A stretch of 39,006 nt of DNA from Acidobacteriota bacterium (GTDB lineage: Bacteria > Acidobacteriota > Terriglobia > UBA7540), in contig JAJYLL010000042.1 in the NCBI GenBank assembly GCA_021787735.1, forward strand, positions 1 to 39,006. The letters are read 5' to 3'. Below are positions 16,957 through 25,526 of the stretch, piece after piece. Below the pieces are notes generated by a model, which worked only from the letters and a program-made list of their open reading frames with translations, searched no databases and was not told the DNA's origin. Every line of letters starts with the position of its first letter. Position 1 is the stretch's first letter. The position numbers and the translations under genes are program-made.

Positions 16957-17259
16957 TTGCTTGCTCGCCTTCGGCCAACAAATGGGTCTGTGGGCTTATT
17001 TTCGCACGGTTCCTGGCATTACGTAAACTGAAAACGGCCTGCCCTTGTTTGGGGCAAGGAGGCCCGAAACCTTTCTGCGGAAGTGCTGATCGTTTTGCCC
17101 GAATGGTTACAAGGACCTTCTTCTTATCGTTGCAGAGGTTTCGTTTTCGAAAGAGACTTGAAGGGAAACGCAAGAAATTCTTCCCCAAGGAACAAAGGTT
17201 GTGATACGGTTGCAGGTTAAGTTTGTTGCAGGTAACTCCAAGCTGAGGATATCAATAAA

Positions 17260-17916
17260 ATGAAGCGATCAAGTGTATTGGCATCTGTGTTTGTGTTCGT
17301 GTGCGCACTGGGAATGGTCTGCGGCGTCAGAACTTACGCTGCTCCTCCGGGAGCGGGCAAATGGACGCGGCTTTTCAACGGCAAAAACCTAGACGGGTGG
17401 AAGGCATACGGAACGGAGAGGTGGGTCGTCGATCATGGAACGATACTCGGCGAAAGCGTCACCAATAAGTATGGCTACCTGATGACCACGAAAGACTATA
17501 AGAACTTTGAGATCCGGCTGAAATTCAATTGCGCTGAGGAAGGGAACAGCGGATTGTTTTTCCATTCTCACATTACAGGTGAGAACCCAAAGTGGGGCCC
17601 GGACATTGTGGGTCTTCAGGCGGAAATTGATCCTGCCCGGCACTCGGGAGGCATTTACGAGAGCGGCGGGCGCGGGTGGGTTGCCCTGCCCACGGCAGAA
17701 GGCGAAAAGGCAATCAAACCGATTGGCCAATGGGACAGCATGGAAGTGCGTGTTGAAGGCAACCACATTGTGACGCACCTGAACGGCGTGAAGATTGTGG
17801 ATTACACTTATACTCCTGCGAAGTACACGGACGGGCAGATTGGATTGCAGATTCATACTGGTATGCACGGGTTCCATATTCGGTTCAAGGACATTGAAAT
17901 CCGCACACTCCCGTAA
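17260..17916 (+). CDS. Exported DUF1080 (3-keto-disaccharide hydrolase family) protein
   Basis: A 218-residue secreted protein with a Sec signal peptide (basic MKRSS, hydrophobic core to about 20, likely cleavage near VRTYA). The mature part is one DUF1080 (PF06439) concanavalin-like beta-sandwich: it begins WTRLFNGKNLDGWK, the family's opening motif, and includes GNSGLFFHSH and the closing HGFHIRFKDIEIRTLP. Characterised members hydrolyse 3-keto-disaccharides or 3-keto-glycosides; others of the family are only carbohydrate binding, so the activity here is inferred from the family and from neighbours. It is the first gene of a same-strand run ending at 21248; the next gene begins 73 bases later, after a GC-rich hairpin. 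The ribosome site is a modest GAGGAT. Confidence 0.88.
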   Translation: MKRSSVLASVFVFVCALGMVCGVRTYAAPPGAGKWTRLFNGKNLDGWKAYGTERWVVDHGTILGESVTNKYGYLMTTKDYKNFEIRLKFNCAEEGNSGLFFHSHITGENPKWGPDIVGLQAEIDPARHSGGIYESGGRGWVALPTAEGEKAIKPIGQWDSMEVRVEGNHIVTHLNGVKIVDYTYTPAKYTDGQIGLQIHTGMHGFHIRFKDIEIRTLP

Positions 17917-17943
17917 GCGGGAGAATCCGCGGGCATATCGACA

Positions 17944-17961
17944 CCGCCCCGGGAGGGGCGG
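17944..17961 (+). other. GC-rich intra-operon hairpin
   Basis: CCGCCCC (17944-17950) pairs perfectly with GGGGCGG (17955-17961) around a GGGA loop, between the DUF1080 and TIM-barrel genes. No T-run follows, so it is more likely an mRNA processing or stability element, or a weak attenuator, than a terminator. Confidence 0.45.
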
Positions 17962-17989
17962 CGAATTCATAAAGATAAAGGATAGACTC

Positions 17990-18982
17990 ATGACGAAGAA
18001 TAATCGTAGGGATTTTCTGAAGCTATCTACTGCTGCGGCCTTGGCCGCAGCCGGATTGGGAGGCGCGGAGAAAGCTATGGCGGCGACAACCGGCTTGTCG
18101 ACGTCCGTAACTGCCGCAGCGCCGGTACCGGTGCCTGCAACGCCGAGGCGGTACGAGCCGTTTGCTCTGGGGATTATGACTGGTATTGGGACCAACCCGG
18201 AGGCGGCAATGGCCAAGGTTCACAGCCTGGAAATGCCCACCTGCCAGATTGACTCAGACCTGATGAGCGATGAGATGATCGACCGGCTGGCAAATGCGCT
18301 AAACAAGTACAACATCGTGGTAACGGCCATGGGAACCGATGGGCCGGGACCTTACATCTACAACTTCTATGACGGGCCCTTGACGCTCGGACTGATTCCA
18401 CGAACCTACCGCGGGGCGCGGCTCGAAAAGCTGAAGAAGTTTTCAGACCAGATCAAGAAGCTGAATGTGCCTGCCCTTCGCATCCACGCAGGATTTATTC
18501 CCGAAGATCCAAATGCCGAACTGTATTGGGAATCGGTCGAAGCGCTGAAGGATATCGTCAGCCATTGCAAACGGAATGGCCAGGACTTCCTTTACGAAAC
18601 AGGTACGGAATCTCCGACCACGTTGCTGCGCGCAATGAAGGACGTCGGCCTGGATGGCCCGCTCAGTAACCAGGGCGCAAACCTCGATACAGCGAACCTG
18701 ATCCTGTATGACAAGGCGAACCCGCTGGACGCGCTGGATGTTATTGGCCCGTACGTCAAGAACACGCATGCGAAGGACGGGCTCTATCCGACGGGTACTC
18801 GCCAATTGGGTAGAGAAGTTGCCATCCCGCATGGGAAAGTCGACTTCCCGAAGATCATCGCAAAGCTGAAGGCGCTGAATTATCAAGGGCCGATCACCAT
18901 CGAGCGCGAGATTTCAGGCCCACAGCAAATGGAAGACGTGAAACGGGAAAGAGACTATCTGCTGAAACTGATTAAGTCCTAG
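17990..18982 (+). CDS. Tat-exported sugar-phosphate-isomerase/epimerase-like TIM barrel (first)
   Basis: A 330-residue protein with a twin-arginine signal (NNRRDFLKLS at 4-13, hydrophobic stretch to about 31) and an Ala/Pro linker to residue 52, then a xylose-isomerase-like (AP endonuclease 2) TIM barrel. Putative metal ligands are E203 (LYETGTE), D233 (ANLDTANL), H260 (NTHAKDG) and E306 (TIEREI), the usual E-D-H-E set of this fold. Such proteins epimerise or isomerise keto-sugars and some act as lyases on 3-keto-glycosides. The start is the ATG at 17990, eight bases after AAAGGA; an in-frame start upstream is not needed. The gene lies between a DUF1080 gene and a Gfo/Idh/MocA gene. Tat export implies folding with its metal in the cytoplasm before transport. 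Confidence 0.9.
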   Translation: MTKNNRRDFLKLSTAAALAAAGLGGAEKAMAATTGLSTSVTAAAPVPVPATPRRYEPFALGIMTGIGTNPEAAMAKVHSLEMPTCQIDSDLMSDEMIDRLANALNKYNIVVTAMGTDGPGPYIYNFYDGPLTLGLIPRTYRGARLEKLKKFSDQIKKLNVPALRIHAGFIPEDPNAELYWESVEALKDIVSHCKRNGQDFLYETGTESPTTLLRAMKDVGLDGPLSNQGANLDTANLILYDKANPLDALDVIGPYVKNTHAKDGLYPTGTRQLGREVAIPHGKVDFPKIIAKLKALNYQGPITIEREISGPQQMEDVKRERDYLLKLIKS

Positions 18983-19034
18983 GAAGCGTGCCGCGTAACT
19001 GGCAAGGGATGGAAATTCAAAGGAGGGTAAGACT

Positions 19035-20321
19035 GTGAGTGAAGATTCCAGCAAGAAAGTAGGACGAAGGGAATTCATGGGCACAGCGGCAGCCGCAGCC
19101 GGCTTTATGATCATGGCTCCGCAATTGGTGCGGGGGACCGCAGCCAATTCCGCTTTGCGAGTTGGATTGCTGGGCTGCGGAGGCCGCGGGACCGCTGATG
19201 CCGAGTATCTGATTGATACCGGGAAAGCCCGACTGGTGGCGCTGGCCGATATTTTCCAGGATCAGTTGGACAAGGCAAAGACGCATTTTGACAAATTTCA
19301 GAAAGCGAAAGGCTACGCACCAATTGAGCGGTCGCTGATGTTCCGCGGCCCGAACGCATACAAAGAAATCGCGAACTCAAAAGATGTTGATGTAGTCGTG
19401 ATCACCACGCCACCTTATTTCCACCCAGAGCATCTTGCGGAGGTGGTGACGGCCGGAAAGCACGTCTACTGTGAGAAGCCGGTTGCGGTCGACCCGGCGG
19501 GCTGCGTATCCGTCCTGGATTCCGGACGGCGCGCACAGGGGCGGCTGAGCCTGGAGGTTGGATTCCAGCTTCGCAACGCGCCGCCTTATGTGGAGCAGGT
19601 GAAGCGGATTCACGCCGGCGCGCTCGGTAATATCCTTTCCGGGACTGGCCACTACTTTTCCGGATACATTGACAGGCCATCATGGCCGGGCGCCTCGTTG
19701 GACGAGCGCCGTCTGCGCAACTGGGTCCATTACCGCATTTTGTCGGGCGACATCATCGTGGAGCAGAACATCCATGTGGTCGACTGCTGCAACTGGTTTT
19801 TGCAGGGACATCCGATCAAGGCTTCGGCTTCCGGCAGCAACCTCCACAGGCCTGACCACGGCGACGCCTATACGAACTACAACGTGGTTTTCGAGTATCC
19901 CAACGGTGTAAGCATGACATTCGGTTCCACACAGTTCAATAAGGGCTGGTGGGACGTGGGATGGATGTTCTTCGGCACCAAAGGCGTTTCAGAAACGCAT
20001 TACAACGGGCCGGTTGCCATTTATGGAGATAACGCCTGGAAATATGGAGAAGGTGCCTCTGAGGCCGGCGGCGGAAAGTTCTCCGCGGCGGGAGTTTTCC
20101 ACGGCAACCTGGACCAGGCTGATCCACTGAAGAAAATGTCCTTTGTGGAAAGCATCCTGAACAACCAGTTCCACAACCAGGCTGAGCAGGGGGTGGAATC
20201 GGCGCTGAGCTGCATGATGGCACGCCACTCTGCCTATACTGGCCGGGAGGTCACTTACGAGCAAATATCCACCTCGGGTGAGAAGTGGACTGACGATATC
20301 GACCTAAGCCAGTTTGCCTGA
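19035..20321 (+). CDS. Tat-exported Gfo/Idh/MocA-family oxidoreductase
   Basis: A 428-residue dehydrogenase-like protein with a Tat signal (GRREFMGTAAAAAGF at 10-24). The Rossmann motif VGLLGCGGRG is at about 43-52, ADI follows the second strand, and the catalytic EKP is at 147-149; the C-terminal half supplies the EQNIHVVDCCNWF block with the active-site histidine. Members oxidise a secondary alcohol of a sugar or glycoside to the keto form using a tightly held NAD(H); the exported precedent is Zymomonas glucose-fructose oxidoreductase, which is moved by Tat with its cofactor bound. The start is GTG, after AGGAGGG. The neighbours are 52 bases upstream and 24 bases downstream on the same strand, so this is the middle gene of an operon; 3-keto formation for the DUF1080 product is the likely role. 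Confidence 0.92.
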   Translation: MSEDSSKKVGRREFMGTAAAAAGFMIMAPQLVRGTAANSALRVGLLGCGGRGTADAEYLIDTGKARLVALADIFQDQLDKAKTHFDKFQKAKGYAPIERSLMFRGPNAYKEIANSKDVDVVVITTPPYFHPEHLAEVVTAGKHVYCEKPVAVDPAGCVSVLDSGRRAQGRLSLEVGFQLRNAPPYVEQVKRIHAGALGNILSGTGHYFSGYIDRPSWPGASLDERRLRNWVHYRILSGDIIVEQNIHVVDCCNWFLQGHPIKASASGSNLHRPDHGDAYTNYNVVFEYPNGVSMTFGSTQFNKGWWDVGWMFFGTKGVSETHYNGPVAIYGDNAWKYGEGASEAGGGKFSAAGVFHGNLDQADPLKKMSFVESILNNQFHNQAEQGVESALSCMMARHSAYTGREVTYEQISTSGEKWTDDIDLSQFA

Positions 20322-20345
20322 GAAACGGCAGGAAAGGAAAAACCG

Positions 20346-21248
20346 ATGAGCAACGAAACTTCCAGGAGGGACTTTCTCAAGCTGACGGTTGCGGGGGCGG
20401 CGGCGCTTAGTGCGCTGCCGACCTCGTTTGCGGCAACACCTGCTCCGGCTGCTGGAAAGCTTTCGCTTGATAAGGGGCTGGTCTATAGCATGCTGCCCAA
20501 AGAAATGAGTGTGGCAGACCGCTTCAAGCTGGCCCGGGATACGGGGTTCAAGGTGGTGCAAGCCCCGACCACCCCTGACCAGAAAGAGGCGGAAGAACTA
20601 AAGAAGGCGGCTGAGGCGGCAGGTATCCGGATCGATTCTGTGATGAACATGGCGCACTGGCAATATCCTCTTTCCTCGTCCGACCCCTCGGTAGTGAATA
20701 CAGGGCTGGACGGCATGCGGACATCCCTGCACAACGCCAAGTTTTGGGGCTCCGACGCCGTGTTGCTGGTACCGGCGGTCGTCAATCCCGAAACCAGTTA
20801 CTACGAAGCCTGGGTGCGTTCGCAAAAGGAGATCCGCAAGCTACTTCCCCTGGCAGGAGAACTGAAGGTCGTTATCGCCATTGAGAATGTTTGGAACAAG
20901 TTCCTGCTCAGCCCTCTTGAGATGCGAACCTACGTCGATGAGTTCCACAGCCCATGGGTAAAATCCTGGTTTGATGTGGGCAACGTGGTGCTCTTTGGCT
21001 ATCCGCAGGACTGGATCCACACGCTGAACAAGCGTATCGCGAAAATCCACCTGAAAGACTTCAAGGTTGAGCATAGCCGTTTCGAGTGGGTTGACCTGGG
21101 AGATGGCCAGGTGATGTGGCCGGCAGTCCGTCAGGCGCTGATTGACGTCGGCTACTCGGGTTCAGTGATCTGCGAACTGGAGGGTGGCGATGAGGCTTAC
21201 CTGCGCGATCTCAGCAACCGAATTGACCGGCTCCTGATCCAAGCTTGA
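20346..21248 (+). CDS. Tat-exported sugar-phosphate-isomerase/epimerase-like TIM barrel (second)
   Basis: A 300-residue protein with a Tat signal (TSRRDFLKLTV at 5-15, hydrophobic to about 30) and one xylose-isomerase-like TIM barrel, closer in outline to hydroxypyruvate isomerase or L-ribulose-phosphate epimerase types. Putative metal ligands are E180 (AIENVWN), D210 (WFDVGN), H235 (KIHLKD) and E277 (ICELEG). It is clearly a different paralog from the barrel two genes upstream, with little shared sequence outside the Tat signal. The ATG at 20346 is preceded by AGGAAA. It closes the operon; a 12-bp perfect hairpin follows at 21286-21321. Epimerase, lyase or isomerase activity on a keto-sugar is inferred from fold and neighbours. 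Confidence 0.9.
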   Translation: MSNETSRRDFLKLTVAGAAALSALPTSFAATPAPAAGKLSLDKGLVYSMLPKEMSVADRFKLARDTGFKVVQAPTTPDQKEAEELKKAAEAAGIRIDSVMNMAHWQYPLSSSDPSVVNTGLDGMRTSLHNAKFWGSDAVLLVPAVVNPETSYYEAWVRSQKEIRKLLPLAGELKVVIAIENVWNKFLLSPLEMRTYVDEFHSPWVKSWFDVGNVVLFGYPQDWIHTLNKRIAKIHLKDFKVEHSRFEWVDLGDGQVMWPAVRQALIDVGYSGSVICELEGGDEAYLRDLSNRIDRLLIQA

Positions 21249-21285
21249 GCCAGCTATTGCAAGATCCCGTCTGAAACTCCTGCAA

Positions 21286-21321
21286 GCTTGCCCGGCAGGT
21301 TCTGTGACTTGCCGGGCAAGC
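21286..21321 (+). terminator. Hairpin ending the keto-sugar operon
   Basis: GCTTGCCCGGCA (21286-21297) and TGCCGGGCAAGC (21310-21321) are perfect reverse complements with a 12-base loop, 38 bases after the last stop codon. There is no T-run, so termination may need Rho or the hairpin may protect the 3' end. Confidence 0.6.
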
Positions 21322-21718
21322 CAGGTGGCCAATGCCTGCTTTGCGTGGAAATCCTTCCATCTAGTCATCGCCACAAGCTGTTTTTTTCTTAAAGATCAAT
21401 AAATATAAGAGCTGCTTTTGGGGGATGAAGGGCAGCTTATCGGTTGAGTGTAAAAATTTCGTAATAGATTTATATTGCGATCCCTTGCTTTTACCATCTA
21501 GAAGCAAGTGGCTAATAGCTATAGATACGTCAAAAGAAGCTATTGACATCTCATACTTTACTATGGTTAAATCTCGCTTTGTCGGGAGCACTTCGGGTCA
21601 TTTTAAGGAACTGTTTCCACACTGCGGTGCGGTCAGCCCAAGTTTTGGATGCTGGTCAAGCCTTGCGTCTTGTTTAGGGTCTTCTACCAAAACGTCCAAA
21701 TTTACGGAGGTGTACTTG
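21322..21718. other. AT-rich leader region before the TonB receptor
   Basis: This 397-base stretch is visibly more AT-rich than the surrounding genes. The receptor's reading frame happens to stay open upstream to 21425, but the signal peptide and the GGAGGTG ribosome site both place the start at 21719, so I read this as a promoter and leader region. It holds two short inverted repeats and a promoter candidate, listed separately, and no gene that I can support. Confidence 0.65.
21484..21572 (+). promoter_or_regulatory. Promoter and operator-like repeats for the TonB receptor
   Basis: TTGACA at 21543-21548 and TTAAAT at 21567-21572 are separated by 18 bases, a sigma-70-like promoter that would leave a leader of about 140 bases. 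Two 7-bp inverted repeats precede it: CTTGCTT/AAGCAAG at 21484-21490 and 21502-21508, and AATAGCT/AGCTATT at 21514-21520 and 21538-21544, the latter overlapping the -35 element. They could be operator half-sites. Confidence 0.5.
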
Positions 21719-24700
21719 ATGCGATTTCGGGCTGTATCTCGATTCGCAATATGGCTCATCGCAGTTGCCGTTCTTGGGCTCGGTACTGCTCAGCGAGTGA
21801 ATGCGCAGATTTTGTATGGTTCTGTCGCAGGCACAGTAACTGACCAGACCGGGGCAGTCGTACCCGGGGTGGCACTCACGATCGTCAATGATGGTACGGG
21901 GCTAACCCGTAACACCAAGTCAGGATCGGCGGGCGACTATCTTTTTACCGACCTTCCTGGTGGCATCTACACCCTCAGCGTGACAGCGCAGGGTTTCAAG
22001 CCTCTGAAGCAGACCGGCATCCGTGTTGTTGCTGGGTCCACGAACCAGCAGAATGTTCAGCTGTCAATCGGAGCTGTTACCCAGCAGGTAACGGTTTCCG
22101 GCGCCGCCGCTACTCTTCAGACTCAGCAGACCAATGTTCACACGACCATCAGCAACTATGCGGTGCAGAACCTGCCGCTAAACGTTTATCAAAACTTCCA
22201 GAGCGTCGAACTTCTTTCGCCTGGCGTTGTTTCTCTTTCGGCAATCACGGGAAGCTATCCCAACTCAATTGCTGACGCGCCGGACCGGTCGTTCGCCATC
22301 AACTCCAATGGTCTGCCGCAGCACATCAACACCTCGCGCGTGGACGGCGCCACGGACGTGTTCCTCTGGCTGCCTGACCACATGGTGATTGTGCCGCCGG
22401 CATCGACGGTGCAGGAAGTCAGCGTTCAGACTTCCAATTTCAACGTTCAAAAAGGACTGACGGCCGGCGCTGCAACCGACGTCATTACCAAGTCCGGAAC
22501 GAACCGGTTCCATGGCCAGCTCTACGGCTACCACACTGACGCCTCTCTGAATGCGCAGAACGCGCTTGTTCACACTGCCAATGGGAAGAAGCCGAAGGAC
22601 ATCCGGAACAACGTCGGGGCGTCCGTCGGCGGACCGATTGTGAAGAACAAGGTCTTCTTCTTCGGCAACTGGGATGGATACTTCCAGCGTCAGAACGCGG
22701 CCGACACCGCCCTGATTCCTCCTGTCGATATGCGGAACGGAAATTATTCCGCTTATCTTGGCGCACCCGTTTACGACGCAAGTGGCGCTCCTGTAATGGT
22801 GTGCTCCAGCAACGCTGCCGGACCGGGCGCAGGCCCTCTGGTTCAGTTGCAGGAAGGCATGGTTTTTGACCCTGTTACTGGAAACACCGCAACCGGTCAG
22901 GGCCGCTGCGCTTTCCAGAACAACGTCATACCGACCAACCGTATGTATGCCGGCGCAACCAACTTCTGGCAGTTGATGGCGCCCTATACTCCGGACAACA
23001 CGCTGGGCCAGCCGTTTACGCAGTTCACGGCGCAGAACGACATCCGCCTGCGGAATTCGGCCTGGAACCGCAACATCTACACCGGCAAGGTGGACTACAA
23101 CATCAGCGATCGCCAGACCCTGTGGGGCAAATACACCCTGCAGAAGGCGCGCCTGAACGACGGAACGGACTACGGTATCGCCGGTCAAGGCAATGGTACA
23201 GGCGTTACCGACGACACGGCGCAAACCGTGACTCTCGGTCATACCTGGACGGCAAAGTCCGACTTGGTCCTGAGCGGCCACATTGGCTTCACTCGCATGG
23301 GTGAAGGCAACACCGTACCCGGTTTCGGCAAGGATTATGGCGTGTCGGTCCTCGGTCTCGCTGGCAGTAACACGCCGACCGGCGACCCGCGGTACAGCGG
23401 AATGCCCGGACTTGCGTGGGATAATTTCACCGGCTTGGGCACCAATCAATCGTGGGAACCTGCATTCCGTAACGACTGGCAGTTGACCCTTGACGAAAAC
23501 GCTACCTGGATCAAGGGCAAGCACTCGATCGTGTTCGGATTCGATGCGGCCCACAACCATATGAACCACTGGCAGCCGGAAATTGTCTGCTGCCCGCGTG
23601 GTGGCGTCTACATGGGTAACGACAACACCTTCCTCAACGTTGCTACGGACCCGCTGGGTGTTGGAACACAAACCCAGTTCTATAACGCAAGCGGAAACAA
23701 GGTCGGCTTTACTTCAAACCCCTGGAACGGTATTGCACTGTTCAACCTCGGGCTTGGCAGTGAAGTTTACAACGGCCAGCAGTTCATCAAAGCTACCAAC
23801 AAGGATTGGCAGGAGGCTCTCTATATCGGAGATACCTACCGGCTTACCTCCAAACTGACGGTGGATGCGGGAGTTCGTTGGGAGTACTTCCCGATGATCA
23901 CTCGTGACGGCGTCAGCAAGTTCGAGGTTTACAATGCCACCACCAACCAGTTGGTCTTGGGCGGACTTGGAGGCAACCCAATCCATCCTCTTGGAGTGAC
24001 CAGCAGCAAGAAGCTGTTTGCTCCTCGCCTTGGTTTGGCCTATCAGTTCAACAACAAGACGGTGGTCCGCACCGCCTACGGCATCACCTACGATACGCTG
24101 CCTCTTGAGCGGCCTCTGCGCGGATTCTATCCTTATACGATTGGTGCAGATGAATACGTTGCAGGAAACAGCAACGTTACCCGCTTCCAGCCGTATGCAA
24201 GCTTCAATACCGCCACGAATACGGTGAATGGTTATTCCGGATTGTTTAATGGCGTGCCTGTAATCCAAGCTCCGACGGGCTTCTCGTCTGGTGTGATTAC
24301 TCCTCCTTTCGATGTGACCGTCGGAACCATGAACCCCGGCCCGTTCAAACGTGGATACGTCCAGTTCTGGAACTTCACGGTTGAGCGGAAACTGCCGTTC
24401 GACACGCTGATGACCGTCGGATACGTTGCCAACCACCTTGCACACGAATTCAACGGTTATACCCCCAACGCAGCACCTTTGGGGACAGGCGCTGCTGGAC
24501 AGCCGTTGTATTCTGCTTTCGGACGCACCGGTGGAACATACCTCTTCCAGGGTTACCTGGATTCACACTACAACTCACTGCAGGTCTCGTTGAACCGCCA
24601 CGTTACCAATGGCCTGTTCCTCCAGGGGTCTTACACCTATTCGAAGGTGATTGGCTACATGGATGACGAAGGTTGGGAGAACGGGTTGGCCTTCAACTGC

Positions 24701-25339
24701 CCTGCCAGTTCTCTGATGCCGAAGGGTTGCCAGTCGCTGAACCGGCACACCCTGAGCTTCGACCATACCCAAGTGCTGAAGATGGCGTTCATCTACAACC
24801 TTCCCTTCGGCGCAGGCCAGAAATTTGCCAACACCGACAAGGCTGAAAGAGCAATCCTTGGCGGATGGCAGCTGAACGGCATCATCACGGGTATTTCTGG
24901 ATCGCCGCTCTATCCGAGCCAGACCGGCGGCTACCTGAACACTCCGGGTACCAGTCAGGTTCCTGATTTTGCCGGTAACCTTCAAATGATCAAGGGACAC
25001 GGGCCGGGTCAGCACTGGTTTAACACCACGGCCTTTGCACCGGTTGAGAGCGTCAGGATCGGCAACGGTGGGCGAGGGTTGTCCTGGCTGAGAGGTCCCG
25101 GGATCGGACAACTTGACTTGAGCCTCTTCCGCAACATCAAGCTGACTGAACGCTACAACTTGAGGGTGGAGGTCGAGAGTCTCAACTTCAGCAACACTCC
25201 GCACTGGAGCAATCCGAGTATGTACTGCTCAATCGTCACGACCTCGAGTGGTCAGGACGTTTGTGGCGGAAACTTTGGGCAGATTACCGGTTCATTCGGA
25301 CAACGAATCGTCCAGCTCGGAGCTGAATTCGACTTCTAA
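21719..25339 (+). CDS. Oar-type TonB-dependent receptor with carboxypeptidase-regulatory-like domain
   Basis: A 1206-residue outer-membrane protein. The signal peptide runs to about residue 29 (VNA before Q). The mature N-terminus is a carboxypeptidase-regulatory-like/SusC-type beta-sandwich (about 33-115: VAGTVTDQTGAVVPGV, then YLFTDLPGGIYTLSV). A plug-like domain follows (LPLNVYQNFQSVELLSPGVV, DVITKSGTNRFHGQLYGY) and then a long beta-barrel that ends with the aromatic residue expected for BAM recognition (GAEFDF). This is the Oar-like architecture expanded in Acidobacteriota, presumed to import oligosaccharides or other large nutrients using TonB energy. No SusD partner is adjacent. The ATG at 21719 follows GGAGGTG. 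It is preceded by its own promoter region after the keto-sugar operon, so it is linked to that operon by position rather than proven co-transcription. Ligand unknown. Confidence 0.92.
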   Translation: MRFRAVSRFAIWLIAVAVLGLGTAQRVNAQILYGSVAGTVTDQTGAVVPGVALTIVNDGTGLTRNTKSGSAGDYLFTDLPGGIYTLSVTAQGFKPLKQTGIRVVAGSTNQQNVQLSIGAVTQQVTVSGAAATLQTQQTNVHTTISNYAVQNLPLNVYQNFQSVELLSPGVVSLSAITGSYPNSIADAPDRSFAINSNGLPQHINTSRVDGATDVFLWLPDHMVIVPPASTVQEVSVQTSNFNVQKGLTAGAATDVITKSGTNRFHGQLYGYHTDASLNAQNALVHTANGKKPKDIRNNVGASVGGPIVKNKVFFFGNWDGYFQRQNAADTALIPPVDMRNGNYSAYLGAPVYDASGAPVMVCSSNAAGPGAGPLVQLQEGMVFDPVTGNTATGQGRCAFQNNVIPTNRMYAGATNFWQLMAPYTPDNTLGQPFTQFTAQNDIRLRNSAWNRNIYTGKVDYNISDRQTLWGKYTLQKARLNDGTDYGIAGQGNGTGVTDDTAQTVTLGHTWTAKSDLVLSGHIGFTRMGEGNTVPGFGKDYGVSVLGLAGSNTPTGDPRYSGMPGLAWDNFTGLGTNQSWEPAFRNDWQLTLDENATWIKGKHSIVFGFDAAHNHMNHWQPEIVCCPRGGVYMGNDNTFLNVATDPLGVGTQTQFYNASGNKVGFTSNPWNGIALFNLGLGSEVYNGQQFIKATNKDWQEALYIGDTYRLTSKLTVDAGVRWEYFPMITRDGVSKFEVYNATTNQLVLGGLGGNPIHPLGVTSSKKLFAPRLGLAYQFNNKTVVRTAYGITYDTLPLERPLRGFYPYTIGADEYVAGNSNVTRFQPYASFNTATNTVNGYSGLFNGVPVIQAPTGFSSGVITPPFDVTVGTMNPGPFKRGYVQFWNFTVERKLPFDTLMTVGYVANHLAHEFNGYTPNAAPLGTGAAGQPLYSAFGRTGGTYLFQGYLDSHYNSLQVSLNRHVTNGLFLQGSYTYSKVIGYMDDEGWENGLAFNCPASSLMPKGCQSLNRHTLSFDHTQVLKMAFIYNLPFGAGQKFANTDKAERAILGGWQLNGIITGISGSPLYPSQTGGYLNTPGTSQVPDFAGNLQMIKGHGPGQHWFNTTAFAPVESVRIGNGGRGLSWLRGPGIGQLDLSLFRNIKLTERYNLRVEVESLNFSNTPHWSNPSMYCSIVTTSSGQDVCGGNFGQITGSFGQRIVQLGAEFDF

Positions 25340-25423
25340 CATTGGCTGCCTGCAGCATGCCACATTGGTCATTGTTTTAGACCCATCGCGACATGCTGCG
25401 GCCTAACCTGATTCACTGATTGC

Positions 25424-25460
25424 AACGGGTGGGGGCTGAAAAGTCTCCACCCGTTTTTTT
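25424..25460 (+). terminator. Rho-independent terminator of the TonB receptor gene
   Basis: AACGGGTGG (25424-25432) pairs with CCACCCGTT (25447-25455), extendable by a G-U and a G-C pair, and is followed by a run of T to 25460. It lies 85 bases after the receptor stop codon. Confidence 0.9.
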
Positions 25461-25526
25461 CGTTGAGCCACGTGCCTTCCTCAGCCGGACACCGTAGCTA
25501 CAGAAATCCTCTGCTGATACAATCAA

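Noticed and set aside
21425..21718. 98-codon N-terminal extension of the TonB receptor frame
   Set aside because: The signal peptide starts at 21719 with GGAGGTG before it, and the extension lies in an AT-rich promoter region with no secretion signal.
22265..23671. 468-residue minus-strand frame within the TonB receptor gene
   Set aside because: Long antisense frames are common in GC-rich genes; it has no ribosome site or recognisable domain and the receptor frame is unmistakable.
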